Part shown: positions 8,672 through 17,160 of the stretch, piece by piece
Layout: each line of letters starts with the position of its first letter
Numbering within the stretch: position 1 is the first letter of the stretch
Source of the DNA: Bacillus_BD sp963765265
GTDB lineage: Bacteria > Bacillota > Bacilli > Bacillales > Cytobacillaceae
Direction: 5' to 3'
Assembly (NCBI GenBank): GCA_963765265.1
Contig: CAVXVN010000019.1
Location: 39,081 to 103,080 of the forward strand
DNA length: 64,000 bases
Position numbers and translations under genes: made by a program
Notes under the pieces: model-generated
Database searches by the model: none
What the model was told of the DNA's origin: nothing
Seen by the model: only the letters and a program-made list of their open reading frames with translations

Positions 8672-8700
8672 GGTTACAAAGGTACGGTTCTTTTGTAACC
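8672..8700 (+). repeat. dispersed repeat copy 3
   Basis: GGTTACAAAGGTACGGTTCT followed by TTTGTAACC. The ACGGTTCTT core is shared with the other copies. Here the GGTTACAAA and TTTGTAACC ends make a perfect 9-bp inverted repeat, showing the element's hairpin nature. It lies 31 bases beyond the MarR stop. Confidence 0.65.
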
Positions 8701-8730
8701 AATTTGGTTTTGGTTTTATTGCACTTCAGT

Positions 8731-9168
8731 TCATAATCCCCAATCTGCTTTTAGGATATCTTTGAGGAGTATTAATTGTTCCGCACCAATATGATTAGCG
8801 ATCTTCTTCTCAATTGTAGCCTTTAAAGACTCGTTTTTCTCATAGCATTCTTCACCTAATGCCGTTAACTTTATGCACTTATCTTTCTTGTTATTTTCTA
8901 CATTTTTAACGACAACAAGTCCTTTTGACTCAAGACTTTTAATTAATTTATGAGTTGCTTGCCGAGAAATATCTACCTGTTTTGATACATATGAAATCGT
9001 TGGTTGCTTTTGATAAATCCTCGCTATTATAAACCATTCAGAATTTGAAATATTAATATCACTGCTATCATTCCACAATTTCTCAGAAATTCTGCGAAGC
9101 AAAATATGATGTTCACTTAACAAGTCTATTAAATCTAAGTTATGCAATTCAGAATTCAACCACTTCAC
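8731..9168 (-). CDS. MarR-family transcriptional regulator
   Basis: A 145-residue winged-helix regulator. The central region reads PTISYVSKQVDISRQATHKLIKSLESKGLVVVK, a MarR recognition helix and wing, with helical dimerisation segments at both ends. It is divergent from a CarD-type gene. The two promoters share the palindrome TGTCAACTAAGTTGACA, so it very likely represses both itself and carD; this is inferred from layout. GTG at 9168 is used here; TTG twelve bases inside, after GAGGTG, is equally possible. The inducing ligand is unknown. Confidence 0.87.
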   Translation of the reverse strand: MKWLNSELHNLDLIDLLSEHHILLRRISEKLWNDSSDINISNSEWFIIARIYQKQPTISYVSKQVDISRQATHKLIKSLESKGLVVVKNVENNKKDKCIKLTALGEECYEKNESLKATIEKKIANHIGAEQLILLKDILKADWGL

Positions 9169-9191
9169 CTCAATCCTTTTATCCGCTACTT

Positions 9192-9220
9192 AATATACAA
9201 AAACCAACCACTAATGTCAA
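9192..9220 (-). promoter_or_regulatory. sigma-A promoter of the marR gene
   Basis: On the minus strand TTGACA and TATATT are separated by exactly 17 bases, an almost perfect vegetative promoter. Its -35 box is the left half of the shared palindrome. Confidence 0.8.
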
Positions 9221-9231
9221 CTAAGTTGACA
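9215..9231. promoter_or_regulatory. MarR-type operator shared by two promoters
   Basis: TGTCAACTAAGTTGACA is a 17-bp inverted repeat with perfect 8-bp arms. Each TTGACA arm doubles as the -35 box of one divergent promoter. A second copy of the right half (TTAGTTGACA) lies at 9268-9277, near the carD transcription start. The layout predicts simultaneous repression of both genes. Confidence 0.75.
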
Positions 9232-9254
9232 TTTTTCGGACTTTGAGGTAGAAT
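9226..9254 (+). promoter_or_regulatory. sigma-A promoter of the carD-type gene
   Basis: TTGACA and TAGAAT are 17 bases apart, 48 bases upstream of the ATG at 9302. The -35 box is the right half of the operator palindrome. Confidence 0.8.
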
Positions 9255-9301
9255 TAATATAGTAAACTTAGTTGACAATTATACGTATAGGAGCCCATGC
9301 A

Positions 9302-9802
9302 ATGTTTAATATTGGAGATTTGATCATCTATTCAGGACATGGTATTTGTCAAATAGATGAAATATGTGATAAGTCCATTATAGGAGTTACGAAAAAGTAT
9401 TATGTTTTACACCCAGTTCAAGATCCCAAGTTAACCATAAGTACTCCTGTAGATAATGATACAGTTGTGATGCTCGCACTTATTAATAAAAATGAAGCAG
9501 AAGAAATTTTGGAATCTTTCAAGTGGCCAGGTATAGAATGGATCGAAAAAAGTAGTCAACGTTCTCATATCTATTATGAAATTGTCAATGCTGGAAATCG
9601 CAAAGAAATTTCTAAAGTCGTGAATACGTTGATGCGGAAAAAGCATGAAATTGAAATGAGCGCAAAAAAGTTTCATGAATACGATCGTAAACTTTTAACT
9701 TTTGTTTCAGATATATTATTTGCAGAATTAGCCATCTCATTAGATACTACTTTTGAAGAAATATTTGATAGAGTTACTAATCTCATCAGTCTAGAGGAGT
9801 AA
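9302..9802 (+). CDS. CarD-family transcriptional regulator
   Basis: A 166-residue protein with an N-terminal CarD/CdnL-like RNA-polymerase-interaction domain (MFNIGDLIIYSGHGICQIDEI, then YYVLHPVQDPKLTISTPVDN) and a helical C-terminal domain. Such proteins bind the RNA polymerase beta subunit and stabilise open promoter complexes. The ATG at 9302 is chosen because TAGGAG lies eight bases before it; a longer frame from 9272 would overlap the leader. MarR control suggests an inducible accessory CarD rather than the housekeeping form. What it regulates is unknown. Confidence 0.85.
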   Translation: MFNIGDLIIYSGHGICQIDEICDKSIIGVTKKYYVLHPVQDPKLTISTPVDNDTVVMLALINKNEAEEILESFKWPGIEWIEKSSQRSHIYYEIVNAGNRKEISKVVNTLMRKKHEIEMSAKKFHEYDRKLLTFVSDILFAELAISLDTTFEEIFDRVTNLISLEE

Positions 9803-9970
9803 TACAAAAGAATAATCCCCTAAATTGGATCAATCAATCTATAATGAACGATTCCCACTGGGGGTTTTGTATTTGCCCGCTATAACCATTCTTATTCTAA
9901 CTCGGTTAGCAGACTCCCTCCTAATATGGCGGAATAAAATAAATTCAAAAAAATAATCAAAACTTTTCTC

Positions 9971-9999
9971 TTGAAGTTTACTGAATAATTTGTTAAGAT
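9971..9999 (+). promoter_or_regulatory. sigma-A promoter of the riboswitch-serA unit
   Basis: TTGAAG and TAAGAT are 17 bases apart, and the start point would fall just upstream of the aptamer. Confidence 0.65.
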
Positions 10000-10013
10000 G
10001 AGTGCAATTAAAA

Positions 10014-10084
10014 AGCTATGTGTAACTGGCGAACGCGGATAACCGCGAGGGAGCACATAGTACGAAATAGCCGTTCGCCTGGGC
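10014..10084 (+). ncRNA. ZTP (pfl) riboswitch aptamer
   Basis: The RNA shows the two conserved blocks of ZTP riboswitches. Block one is ACTGGCGAACG with the GCGG/CCGC hairpin and AGGGAGC, closed by a CTATGTG/CACATAG outer stem. Block two is AGCCGTTCGCCTGGGCA. The class senses the purine intermediate ZMP/ZTP, which accumulates when 10-formyl-folate is short. An intrinsic terminator follows directly, as expected for an ON switch: ligand binding would block the terminator and allow serA expression. The class assignment is from motif memory and has not been scored with a covariance model. Confidence 0.85.
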
Positions 10085-10117
10085 AGAGGTAAGGGATTTA
10101 TTTTCCTTACCTCTTTA
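10085..10117 (+). terminator. riboswitch expression-platform terminator
   Basis: AGAGGTAAGG and CCTTACCTCT form a perfect 10-bp stem with a T run, immediately after the CCTGGGCA of the aptamer. It is about 130 bases upstream of serA. Confidence 0.88.
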
Positions 10118-10244
10118 TGCTTATTAAGTGGGATTTTTCAGGGGAAATATGTGATGGATTGTACTCTTTTGTGAATTTTTTCATTTTTATAAGTATTGCT
10201 TAAATTTAAAAATAAACATATTGAATAAGGGGAGAGATATGAAT

Positions 10245-11444
10245 ATGAGTACAGTAACTATTGACACAGTGAAGACAATTAAAACTTTAAATGCAATTGC
10301 AGAATGTGGATTAAATGTTTTTGATAAAGACCATTATAAAATCAATAATGACAGTGAAAATCCAGATGCCATCGTTCTACGTAGTTTTAACATGCATTCA
10401 ATGGAATTCGAAAATCAATTAAAAGCCATTGCACGAGCAGGTGCAGGGGTTAATAATATACCTGTTGACAAATGTACTGAACAAGGAATTGTCGTTTTCA
10501 ATACACCAGGAGCTAATGCGAACGCTGTAAAAGAACTAGTCCTAACTTCACTTATGGCTTCATCTCGTAATTTATTTGCAGGAATATCTTGGACAAAAAC
10601 ACTTGTAGGTGAAGGCGAACAGGTTCCAAAACTTGTTGAAGCAGGAAAAAAACAATTTGTTGGTAAAGAAATTAAGGGAAAAACATTAGGTGTTATTGGA
10701 TTAGGTGCCATTGGTGCAAATGTTGCAAATGATGCACTGCAATTAGATATGGATGTTATCGGATTTGATCCTTTCATTTCTGTTAATACTGCTTGGAACT
10801 TATCTCGCAATGTTGAACGTGCCATGACAATTGAACAACTATTTGCAAATTCTGATTATATTACGGTACATGTACCTTTAACGGATGATACAAGAGGAAT
10901 GTTTAACAAAGAAACCTTTAGCATCATGAAAGACGGCGTTCATATATTGAATTTCTCACGTGGTGAACTCGTGAACGAACAAGATATGGCTGTGGCACTT
11001 GAAGGCGGAAAAGTAGGTAAATATATTACAGACTTCCCAAATGAAACTGTTTTAAATATGAAAAACGTCATTGCTATTCCCCATCTTGGTGCTTCTACTA
11101 CAGAATCTGAAGAGAATTGTGCTATTATGGCGACTCGTCAAGTAAAAGCATTTCTGGAAACAGGAAATATTAAAAACTCAGTGAATTTCCCAAATGTTAC
11201 TCTACCTTACAATGGAAAACGCCGCTTAACTGTATTTCACAAAAATGTTCCAAATATGGTTAGTCAGTTTACTACTGCTCTTTCAACTTATAACTTGAAC
11301 ATCGCAGACATGGTAAACAGAAGCCGTGGAGATTATGCTTATACCATGATTGATATTGATAATGAAATAAACGGAGATATTGTTCCTAGTTTGGAAAAAG
11401 ATATCCAACAAATTGAAGGTACTGTTACAGTTCGTGTAATTTAA
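10245..11444 (+). CDS. serA: D-3-phosphoglycerate dehydrogenase (ACT-containing)
   Basis: A 399-residue enzyme that oxidises 3-phosphoglycerate with NAD as the first step of serine synthesis. It shows the NAD-binding glycine loop GVIGLGAIGANV, catalytic Arg in NFSRGELVNE, Glu in ALEGGK and His in IPHLGASTTESEEN. A C-terminal ACT domain (~residue 320 on) usually gives serine feedback. ATG at 10245 lies ten bases after AAGGGGAG; ATG at 10239 is also possible. Control by a ZTP riboswitch ties serine, the source of one-carbon units, to folate shortage, which makes metabolic sense. It is monocistronic. Confidence 0.92.
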   Translation: MSTVTIDTVKTIKTLNAIAECGLNVFDKDHYKINNDSENPDAIVLRSFNMHSMEFENQLKAIARAGAGVNNIPVDKCTEQGIVVFNTPGANANAVKELVLTSLMASSRNLFAGISWTKTLVGEGEQVPKLVEAGKKQFVGKEIKGKTLGVIGLGAIGANVANDALQLDMDVIGFDPFISVNTAWNLSRNVERAMTIEQLFANSDYITVHVPLTDDTRGMFNKETFSIMKDGVHILNFSRGELVNEQDMAVALEGGKVGKYITDFPNETVLNMKNVIAIPHLGASTTESEENCAIMATRQVKAFLETGNIKNSVNFPNVTLPYNGKRRLTVFHKNVPNMVSQFTTALSTYNLNIADMVNRSRGDYAYTMIDIDNEINGDIVPSLEKDIQQIEGTVTVRVI

Positions 11445-11518
11445 TACTTACATTATTTAAACAAACAATACAATCGATCATTTAAATTTAGTTCGATGCT
11501 CATAAAACCAACAAAACA

Positions 11519-11563
11519 AAAGGGAAACATCCATTAGACGGATCTAATAGGTGTTTCCCTTTT
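11519..11563. terminator. bidirectional terminator between serA and yjdJ-like gene
   Basis: AAGGGAAACA and TGTTTCCCTT, with an inner ATTAG/CTAAT extension, form a long stem between convergent genes. The arm at 11544-11563 overlaps the last codons of the leftward gene. Confidence 0.8.
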
Positions 11564-12044
11564 CCATATCATTCACCCTCTTCATCCTCATTGTGGTCAT
11601 TAAATAAGTTATAAGCCCGGTCAGAATACAGAATGAACCACACACGGTAAACAGAACAAACATTTTTTGACCACCTACTGTTGAAGATTCAAAACTGAAA
11701 TAGCTAAGTAAAAATAAAGCGCCACCTATCAAGAATAGATAAAAGGCATACCATTTCCTCACTTTCTTAAATATATAGTATCCTAAAAAAACGAGTAAAT
11801 ATAAACCGCTCACAGTCATAATCATCGGAAAGGTGGGCTGGTATTTGGCCGCATAAATAAAAAAATCCCATTGCAAAATATTACTTGATTCATGCACAGC
11901 TCCATACATCAACTGTGTAATAGGTGTAGAATTTCGCCATTCCAAAGGTTTATCCAGAATAGCACTGCCTTCATACCAGGCAGCAATCGTAGAAAATAAA
12001 AAAACAGCAGAGGCAGCACCGAATTGAAAGATAAATCTAACCAT
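11544..12044 (-). CDS. DUF4306 / YjdJ-type membrane protein
   Basis: A 166-residue integral membrane protein. Segments MVRFIFQFGAASAVFLFSTIAAWYEGSAI at the start and three later hydrophobic helices match the small Bacillus DUF4306 (YjdJ) family. An extracytoplasmic loop of about 45 residues (LEWRNSTPITQLMYG...) follows the first helix. The start at 12044 is set by AGGGAGGTTA; a longer frame upstream has no such support. Function is unknown. The stop codon lies inside the terminator it shares with serA. Confidence 0.75.
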   Translation of the reverse strand: MVRFIFQFGAASAVFLFSTIAAWYEGSAILDKPLEWRNSTPITQLMYGAVHESSNILQWDFFIYAAKYQPTFPMIMTVSGLYLLVFLGYYIFKKVRKWYAFYLFLIGGALFLLSYFSFESSTVGGQKMFVLFTVCGSFCILTGLITYLMTTMRMKRVNDMEKGNTY

Positions 12045-12361
12045 GAAAAATAACCTCCCTAATAGGATTTGACAACTTTTTTTGTTGTACACTGGCTGAT
12101 TTTCCACATGATTCATTCGTCCCAAAACCTAAAGAAACCAAAGCAAGATGTATTAACTTTAGTTTTTCAATCGATGTTTTTACTCCACTGTATGAACTAT
12201 TGATAAGTACTATATTCTTCGTTTTCCCAAAAAAACCTTCTTGCTTCAACGAAATTCTTATTTCTTTCTGTTCTTACTAATTAAAAAAACCAATCGAATA
12301 GAATATTTACATATCCATTCGATCGGGTGCACACACCTATAACTTTAATGAATTTTTTGAC

Positions 12362-12883
12362 TTACTCTGCTTTACCCATTTTTAAATCATAAATAAATAA
12401 AGAATTAGCGTCATTATTAATTCGTTTTAATTTTTGGACGATGCTATCAAATACTGATTCTTCCTCTACTTGCTCGTTAATGAACCACTTTAAAAAGGAA
12501 ATGGTTGCATACTCTTTTTCATCACCAGCAATGTCAGAAAGATTATAAAATCTGCTCGTCACTTCTTTTTCATGTTCTAATGCTTTTTCAAAAACATCTA
12601 AAACAGATTCAAATTTATTTGTTGGATGCTCAAAGCTAGAAATAATCGCTTGTTCTCCACGATTTTGAAGGTAATTAAAAATCTTCATTCCATGAGATCT
12701 TTCTTCTTCAGCATGATCCTGGAAAAATTGCGCAAAACCATCATAATTTTCAAATTTACAATAAGAGGCCATGGCAAGATAGGCATGGGAAGAATAGAAT
12801 TCATAGTTCATTTGATCATTTAATACTTCTACTAATGTGGTTGAAATACTTGTACTTGCGCTTTTATTTAATTTTGACAACAT
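12362..12883 (-). CDS. ftnA: ferritin
   Basis: A 173-residue four-helix ferritin storing iron as ferric mineral inside a 24-mer. Ferroxidase ligands are visible: Glu28 (NYEFYSSHAYLAM), Glu61 and His64 (EERSHGMKIF), the Glu of LEHEKEVT and the Glu-Gln pair of INEQVEEE. No heme Met ligand typical of bacterioferritin was noted. ATG at 12883 is used, after a GGGGG stretch; the longer frame from 12913 lacks a better site. It is monocistronic, 0.9 kb from the Fur-like box at 13745, which probably does not control it. Confidence 0.92.
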   Translation of the reverse strand: MLSKLNKSASTSISTTLVEVLNDQMNYEFYSSHAYLAMASYCKFENYDGFAQFFQDHAEEERSHGMKIFNYLQNRGEQAIISSFEHPTNKFESVLDVFEKALEHEKEVTSRFYNLSDIAGDEKEYATISFLKWFINEQVEEESVFDSIVQKLKRINNDANSLFIYDLKMGKAE

Positions 12884-13142
12884 AGAAAAAACCCCCATTT
12901 CAATTAAATTCATTCTACTATATAAAGGGAGTCAATAGCAATTTTCACTTTAGAATTATTTTAAATGATACTTTTAGAGATTCATACATTTTGCATTTTC
13001 CAAAACACCCTTTATCTATCAGTTTTACTTTAAAATTGAGATCTGTAAGGGTTTGGAACATCGTTTCATTAAATAATCACTTAAAAGGTCCAAATAAAGC
13101 GTTTTCATTATTATTTATTCTTAACTCAATAGAATAATTTTA

Positions 13143-13550
13143 TCATGATAGTTCAACGGGTATTTTTCCAGCTATTCGATCATAAAGAAAGGATGATTCT
13201 TTTTTATGTTCAAAAAGATTTAAAAATAATTGCTTATTACGTAATTCCAATGCTTTATCCAATTGATAAGACACATTAAAATATTCAAGCATCGTATCAA
13301 TAATAGACATTAGTTTATTAGAGTTCATTGCTTTCTCTAGTTCCTTCGCAGACATAAATTCTTTTATTTTTTCATTAATACTGATTAAAATAAACCATCC
13401 AACCCCTACGACATATCTTTTTTGATTTAAAATAGTTAAAATATCCCCATGTTGTAGCGTTTTTGAATTGCTTACAAGATTGTCTTTATTATACCCATAA
13501 TATAAACACTGAACCTCAATACCGTTTTTTGCAGCAACAATTGCATCCAT
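13143..13550 (-). CDS. IDEAL-domain protein
   Basis: A 135-residue soluble protein. The segment SYQLDKALELRNKQLFLNLF fits the short IDEAL motif ((I/L)DxALxxRNxxLF) found near the C-terminus of several Bacillus proteins. The N-terminal ~60 residues (MDAIVAAKNGIEVQCLYYGYNK, then LQHGDILTIL) look like a small beta-rich domain. GGAGGGAG lies nine bases before the ATG. A good promoter merged with a Fur-like palindrome lies ~190 bases upstream on the same strand, so iron control is possible. Function unknown. Confidence 0.7.
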   Translation of the reverse strand: MDAIVAAKNGIEVQCLYYGYNKDNLVSNSKTLQHGDILTILNQKRYVVGVGWFILISINEKIKEFMSAKELEKAMNSNKLMSIIDTMLEYFNVSYQLDKALELRNKQLFLNLFEHKKESSFLYDRIAGKIPVELS

Positions 13551-13743
13551 CCTTTAACTCTCCCTCCCGAATATCCCTTATGCATAGTTTATAAGAATCG
13601 AATAGGTCTGTATTTTATACGAAATGATTAAATCCTGAAATTCACTGTTTGAGTTGTGTAAAGAAATAGTAGTTAATGAGATATTTGTTTCTATCCTCTT
13701 TCAGCTTAATAATACTTTTACTACCATTGATAACTTATTATTA

Positions 13744-13772
13744 ATGATAACCGTTCTCAATGAGAATATCAA
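13744..13772 (-). promoter_or_regulatory. sigma-A promoter overlapping a Fur-like box
   Basis: On the minus strand TTGATA and TATCAT are 17 bases apart. The region between forms a 27-bp imperfect palindrome with outer TGATA/TATCA arms and a central TTCTCAATGAGAA, strongly resembling Fur/PerR-family operators. It would drive the IDEAL-domain gene through a ~190-base leader, or a small RNA encoded in that leader. Confidence 0.6.
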
Positions 13773-13832
13773 TAAATAAATGAAAATATTTTTATCATTT
13801 TTAATATTCTTTGAAAATGTTTAATTGTCAAT

Positions 13833-13861
13833 GATAAAGAGGATAGCCAAATGCTATCCTC
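13833..13861 (-). terminator. terminator of the radical SAM gene
   Basis: GAGGATAGC and GCTATCCTC with a 5-base loop, followed by TTTATC on the minus strand, about 50 bases past the stop. Confidence 0.75.
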
Positions 13862-13913
13862 TAACATGATGTTTCGATTTCATTTGTTAAAGCCTCTACG
13901 GTAAGAGAAACCT

Positions 13914-14789
13914 TTATCCCCCAAATTTCTTTCTATATCCGCATTTCCTACACATTTCTTCAACAGCCTCTCTTCTAGAAAATCCATCAAAGAGTTGATT
14001 TGCTCGCTCACCCTCTACAATGTCAGAAAAAGGAGTGTGATTAATATTTCCTAAATCAATCACGCCTTCTCCATCCAGACAACAAGGCACGACCGTTCCA
14101 TCGACAAGAATGGCCGCTTGACTACGAAGGGCATGACAAAATCCTTTTCCATCATCCTCAGGTGCCTGTAAACTAGGCCACTTGAACTCATGATCCTGAT
14201 TAATATAGATTCGATCTGCCACTTTAATCCCACTACCTGGCACTACTTTTTCTTCGATCCTATAATCTAGGTTGTACTCTTTCTCTAAGATTGCTAATGT
14301 TTCACGGTTTCTATCTTTTTCCACATTTGTCGCATTATCTTGATCAAGATTCCATAATCGAAAAGAAATGATCACCTTATGCTTCACGGCTTCACGGACA
14401 AAAGAAAGAATATTTGACAAGTATTCTTCCCGATTTGTAGACCCTTCATGTCCATCAAAACTATGAAGCGAGAAATTCATTTGTCTTAGTGCAGGTTTTC
14501 CTAGTAGTTTATCTCTATTTTTCTTTATGAGTGTCCCGTTTGTCGTGATATTCACCTTAAATCCCTTAGCATGGCTGGCATCCAGCAATTCATCGATTCT
14601 AGGATGGAGAAGTGGCTCCCCTTTGACATGTAGGTAAATATATTTTGAATGAGGTTTAATCTGATCTAGTCTATGATTAAACTCATCTAATTTGATTAAC
14701 TTCGCCGCTCGACTCGTTGGAGGACAGAAGCTACAAGCAAGGTTACACACACTTGTAATTTCGATATATACTTTTTTGAATGTTTTCAA
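13914..14789 (-). CDS. radical SAM/SPASM-type protein
   Basis: A 291-residue enzyme. The radical SAM cluster motif CNLACSFC (Cx3Cx2C) begins near residue 14, followed by the barrel elements HVKGEPLLHP and NITTNGTLI. The C-terminal part has a SPASM-like cysteine set: GKGFC, VPCCLDGEG and MCRKCGYRKKFGG, which would bind an auxiliary Fe-S cluster. Such enzymes often modify peptides or act in cofactor pathways, but no precursor peptide or partner gene lies beside it. Product and substrate are unknown. It is monocistronic. Confidence 0.85.
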   Translation of the reverse strand: MKTFKKVYIEITSVCNLACSFCPPTSRAAKLIKLDEFNHRLDQIKPHSKYIYLHVKGEPLLHPRIDELLDASHAKGFKVNITTNGTLIKKNRDKLLGKPALRQMNFSLHSFDGHEGSTNREEYLSNILSFVREAVKHKVIISFRLWNLDQDNATNVEKDRNRETLAILEKEYNLDYRIEEKVVPGSGIKVADRIYINQDHEFKWPSLQAPEDDGKGFCHALRSQAAILVDGTVVPCCLDGEGVIDLGNINHTPFSDIVEGERANQLFDGFSRREAVEEMCRKCGYRKKFGG

Positions 14790-15158
14790 GTCTTGTTCAC
14801 CATTCCAGTTCTTTTTTAATAAATAATTCTACTTATTTTAACAGAATTTTATCGTTTAAAGTAAAAAAAAAGAACAAACTTATCTTCCATTGAAAAAAGA
14901 CAGTGGTTCCAGCTCCTCTGCCCTGAATATAATGTTCGTTCTTATTTAGACTCAGCTAATTTTCCTTCTTTAAATTCCACTTTTGATCGTGATTGTTATT
15001 TTAAAATTGGATTACTTCCCTACCAGCCAATTGGATGAATACAAAAAGTTTTTTTTGATTTATCATACTAATGGATTGACACTTCACGTTATTTATCAAT
15101 AGGATGGTTTGTCGTGTCATCTTTTTAGAATAATAAGTAATAAAGGAGAATTTAGCTT
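14790..15158. other. intergenic region without visible gene
   Basis: This 370-bp stretch between divergent genes is AT-rich. A TTGACA at 15075 could be a -35 box for the YdcZ-type gene, but the matching -10 is weak. Nothing else was recognised. Confidence 0.5.
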
Positions 15159-15596
15159 ATGTTAAAAATTATTTTTCCATTGCTTGCGCTAATCGGAGGA
15201 ATGGCACTAGCAACGCAAGGTCAAATTAATGGCGGATTAGGAAAGAAAGTCGGTGTGTTTGAAGGTTCGTTTATTAGTTTTTCAGTGGGAACATTAGCAC
15301 TTTTATTTATTTTACTTTTTTTCGGAACTGGTAATATTTCAGCTCTTTCCACCGTTCCAAAATGGCAATTAACGGGTGGGTTATTAGGAGCTTTTTATGT
15401 GGTGGTTCAGGTTATTGTCGTTCCTAAGATCGGGGTTTCTGCCTCTTTAATGGCTGTCATCGTGGGACAGATCATTCTTGGTGCTGTCATTGACCATTTT
15501 GGCTTTTTTGGTGGCAATCGCTTTCCAATTGATAGACAGAAAATGATCGCTATTCTTTTGCTGTTATTTTCATTGTACTTATATAATAGAAAATAA
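15159..15596 (+). CDS. DMT-family (DUF606/YdcZ) membrane protein
   Basis: A 145-residue protein with five likely transmembrane helices and the family start PLLALIGGMALATQGQINGGLG. The GASVSASLMAVIVGQIILG-like stretch (KIGVSASLMAVIVGQIIL) is typical of the DUF606 half-size drug/metabolite transporter group. Members often work as pairs; here only one copy is present. AAAGGAGAA precedes the ATG. The substrate is unknown. Confidence 0.82.
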   Translation: MLKIIFPLLALIGGMALATQGQINGGLGKKVGVFEGSFISFSVGTLALLFILLFFGTGNISALSTVPKWQLTGGLLGAFYVVVQVIVVPKIGVSASLMAVIVGQIILGAVIDHFGFFGGNRFPIDRQKMIAILLLLFSLYLYNRK

Positions 15597-15760
15597 AGTA
15601 CAAATCGTTGTGGTTCAAGGGACAACAGTAAATGTTCATGCATTTATTACTCCAAGAACCACAGTCTTTTTACTCATCATATCCTCTAACTTTGCTGCAT
15701 TTTCCCCTCAGATAAGATTGAAAGTAGAGCTTTTTATGATTATTTAAGTTAATTTTATCA

Positions 15761-16697
15761 TTACAAATTTGAATATACTTGAAAATACGATGGTAACACT
15801 TCAATACTTACTGGGGATACTCCTGCTGATTCTCCGTCTGTATGTATGTGCAATGATTCATTACTAGTTATTGTGACCTTTTTACCCGTTAATGTTCTTA
15901 CTTCTTTGAACATGGTATGTTTTCCCAAAAATACACTTACAAAAATAAGAAGTAGTTTAATACGAGAAAGATCATGAACGACTGTTATATTTAATAGACC
16001 ATCATTTGGTAGAACTGAAGGGGATATCTGCATTCCACCTCCATAGTAAGGTTGGTTTGAAACTGTAATAAACCAAACCTTCGGGTAATACAATATTTGA
16101 TCATCAATGGTTAACTCAACATCTGTCTGGTTGAAAGGTAATAGCTTTTTTAAGAAGTGCCACTACGTATGTAAAACTACCGATTCCTAGTAGGTTTAAC
16201 CATTTTTTCATTCGTAATTTGTTTGCTTCCATTGAAACTTCAGCATCAAAACCTACACCTAAACTATTAATAAATAGACGTTTTTCTGGCATATTATTTA
16301 GCTGAAATGAACCTACATCAACCTTTGGTATAGATCCATCAAAGTTTAAAATAAATTCAAGGGCTTTGCTCGAATTCTTAGGAATTTGAAACCCCCTTGC
16401 AAAGTCATTTCCTGAACCAGCAGGAATAAAACCAATGTTCACATTCGAATGATTCATGAGTCCATTCACCACTTCATGTATCGTTCCGTCCCCTCCAACT
16501 GTAATAATGGCTGCTATTTTCCCCCGTTCAGAATGAACAATTTTTTTAGTAATCACTTTTGAATGATTGGGGTATTGCGTGAAATAATATCGATATAAAA
16601 TATTCTTTTTATCCAATAGTCTTTTCAAACGGCTCCATGTTTTTTTCGACTTTCCATTTCCTGCTGCGCCATTAATAATAAAAAATAATATTTTCAA
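15761..16697 (-). pseudogene. diacylglycerol kinase-family lipid kinase, frameshifted
   Basis: Two adjacent reading frames together make one complete ~310-residue lipid kinase of the DagK/YegS family, which phosphorylates diacylglycerol or related lipids. The N-terminal part (16697-16116) carries the nucleotide loop TVGGDGTIHEVVNGL and IPAGSGNDFARGF. The C-terminal part (from about 16129) continues with DVELTIDDQILYYPKVW and GGGMQISPSVLPNDGLL. One extra base near 16121-16130 (CAGACAGATGTT) breaks the frame; removing it restores the join. No homopolymer is present there. It is either a recent mutation or a sequence error. Confidence 0.85.
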
Positions 16698-17160
16698 AAG
16701 CGTCTCCCCCTGCCCTGTGAAATGTCACATTCTCTATACTTAGAACGACTGCCTACATCTTATAGCAGGCAATGGTCTGATTTCTTCTTAAAGTGGACTT
16801 CATTGCTTTTAATATAATTCCTATCTACTATTGAAAGGCATTTCATCTATTAATCTCTCTTCATTAAGTCTATAACACTTTATCAAAATAGTGATTATTC
16901 CTACTAAAAGTGACATAACTTCTTGTGTTTATCAAATAAATAACTCATACTATTGAAATTTCATCATCCACAAATTGTTTAATATTATTTTAGAGAAAAG
17001 ATAAAATTTTTCCTTTATATGATTTTAAGCTATTATTTATATAAAGTATGTTCAATACTTACGCTATTTTTTGACGATGTATTTTTGTTTCATGGAGAAT
17101 GATAGAACTTTATGTTTTTTTAGATATACATATAAAGCAACATATATTGGAGGAAAGTTT
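16698..17160. other. intergenic region upstream of the GGDEF gene
   Basis: 460 bp between divergent genes. The only structure noted is a short inverted repeat AAGTAT-GTTCA-ATACTT at 17044-17060, about 100 bases before the GGDEF start. No gene was recognised. Confidence 0.5.

Noticed and set aside
12037..12249. 70-codon leftward frame upstream of the DUF4306 gene
   Set aside because: TTG start without a ribosome binding site, overlaps the next gene's start, no recognisable sequence.
13745..13771. Fur-like box controlling the ferritin gene
   Set aside because: It is about 0.9 kb upstream, with another gene in between, so direct control is unlikely.
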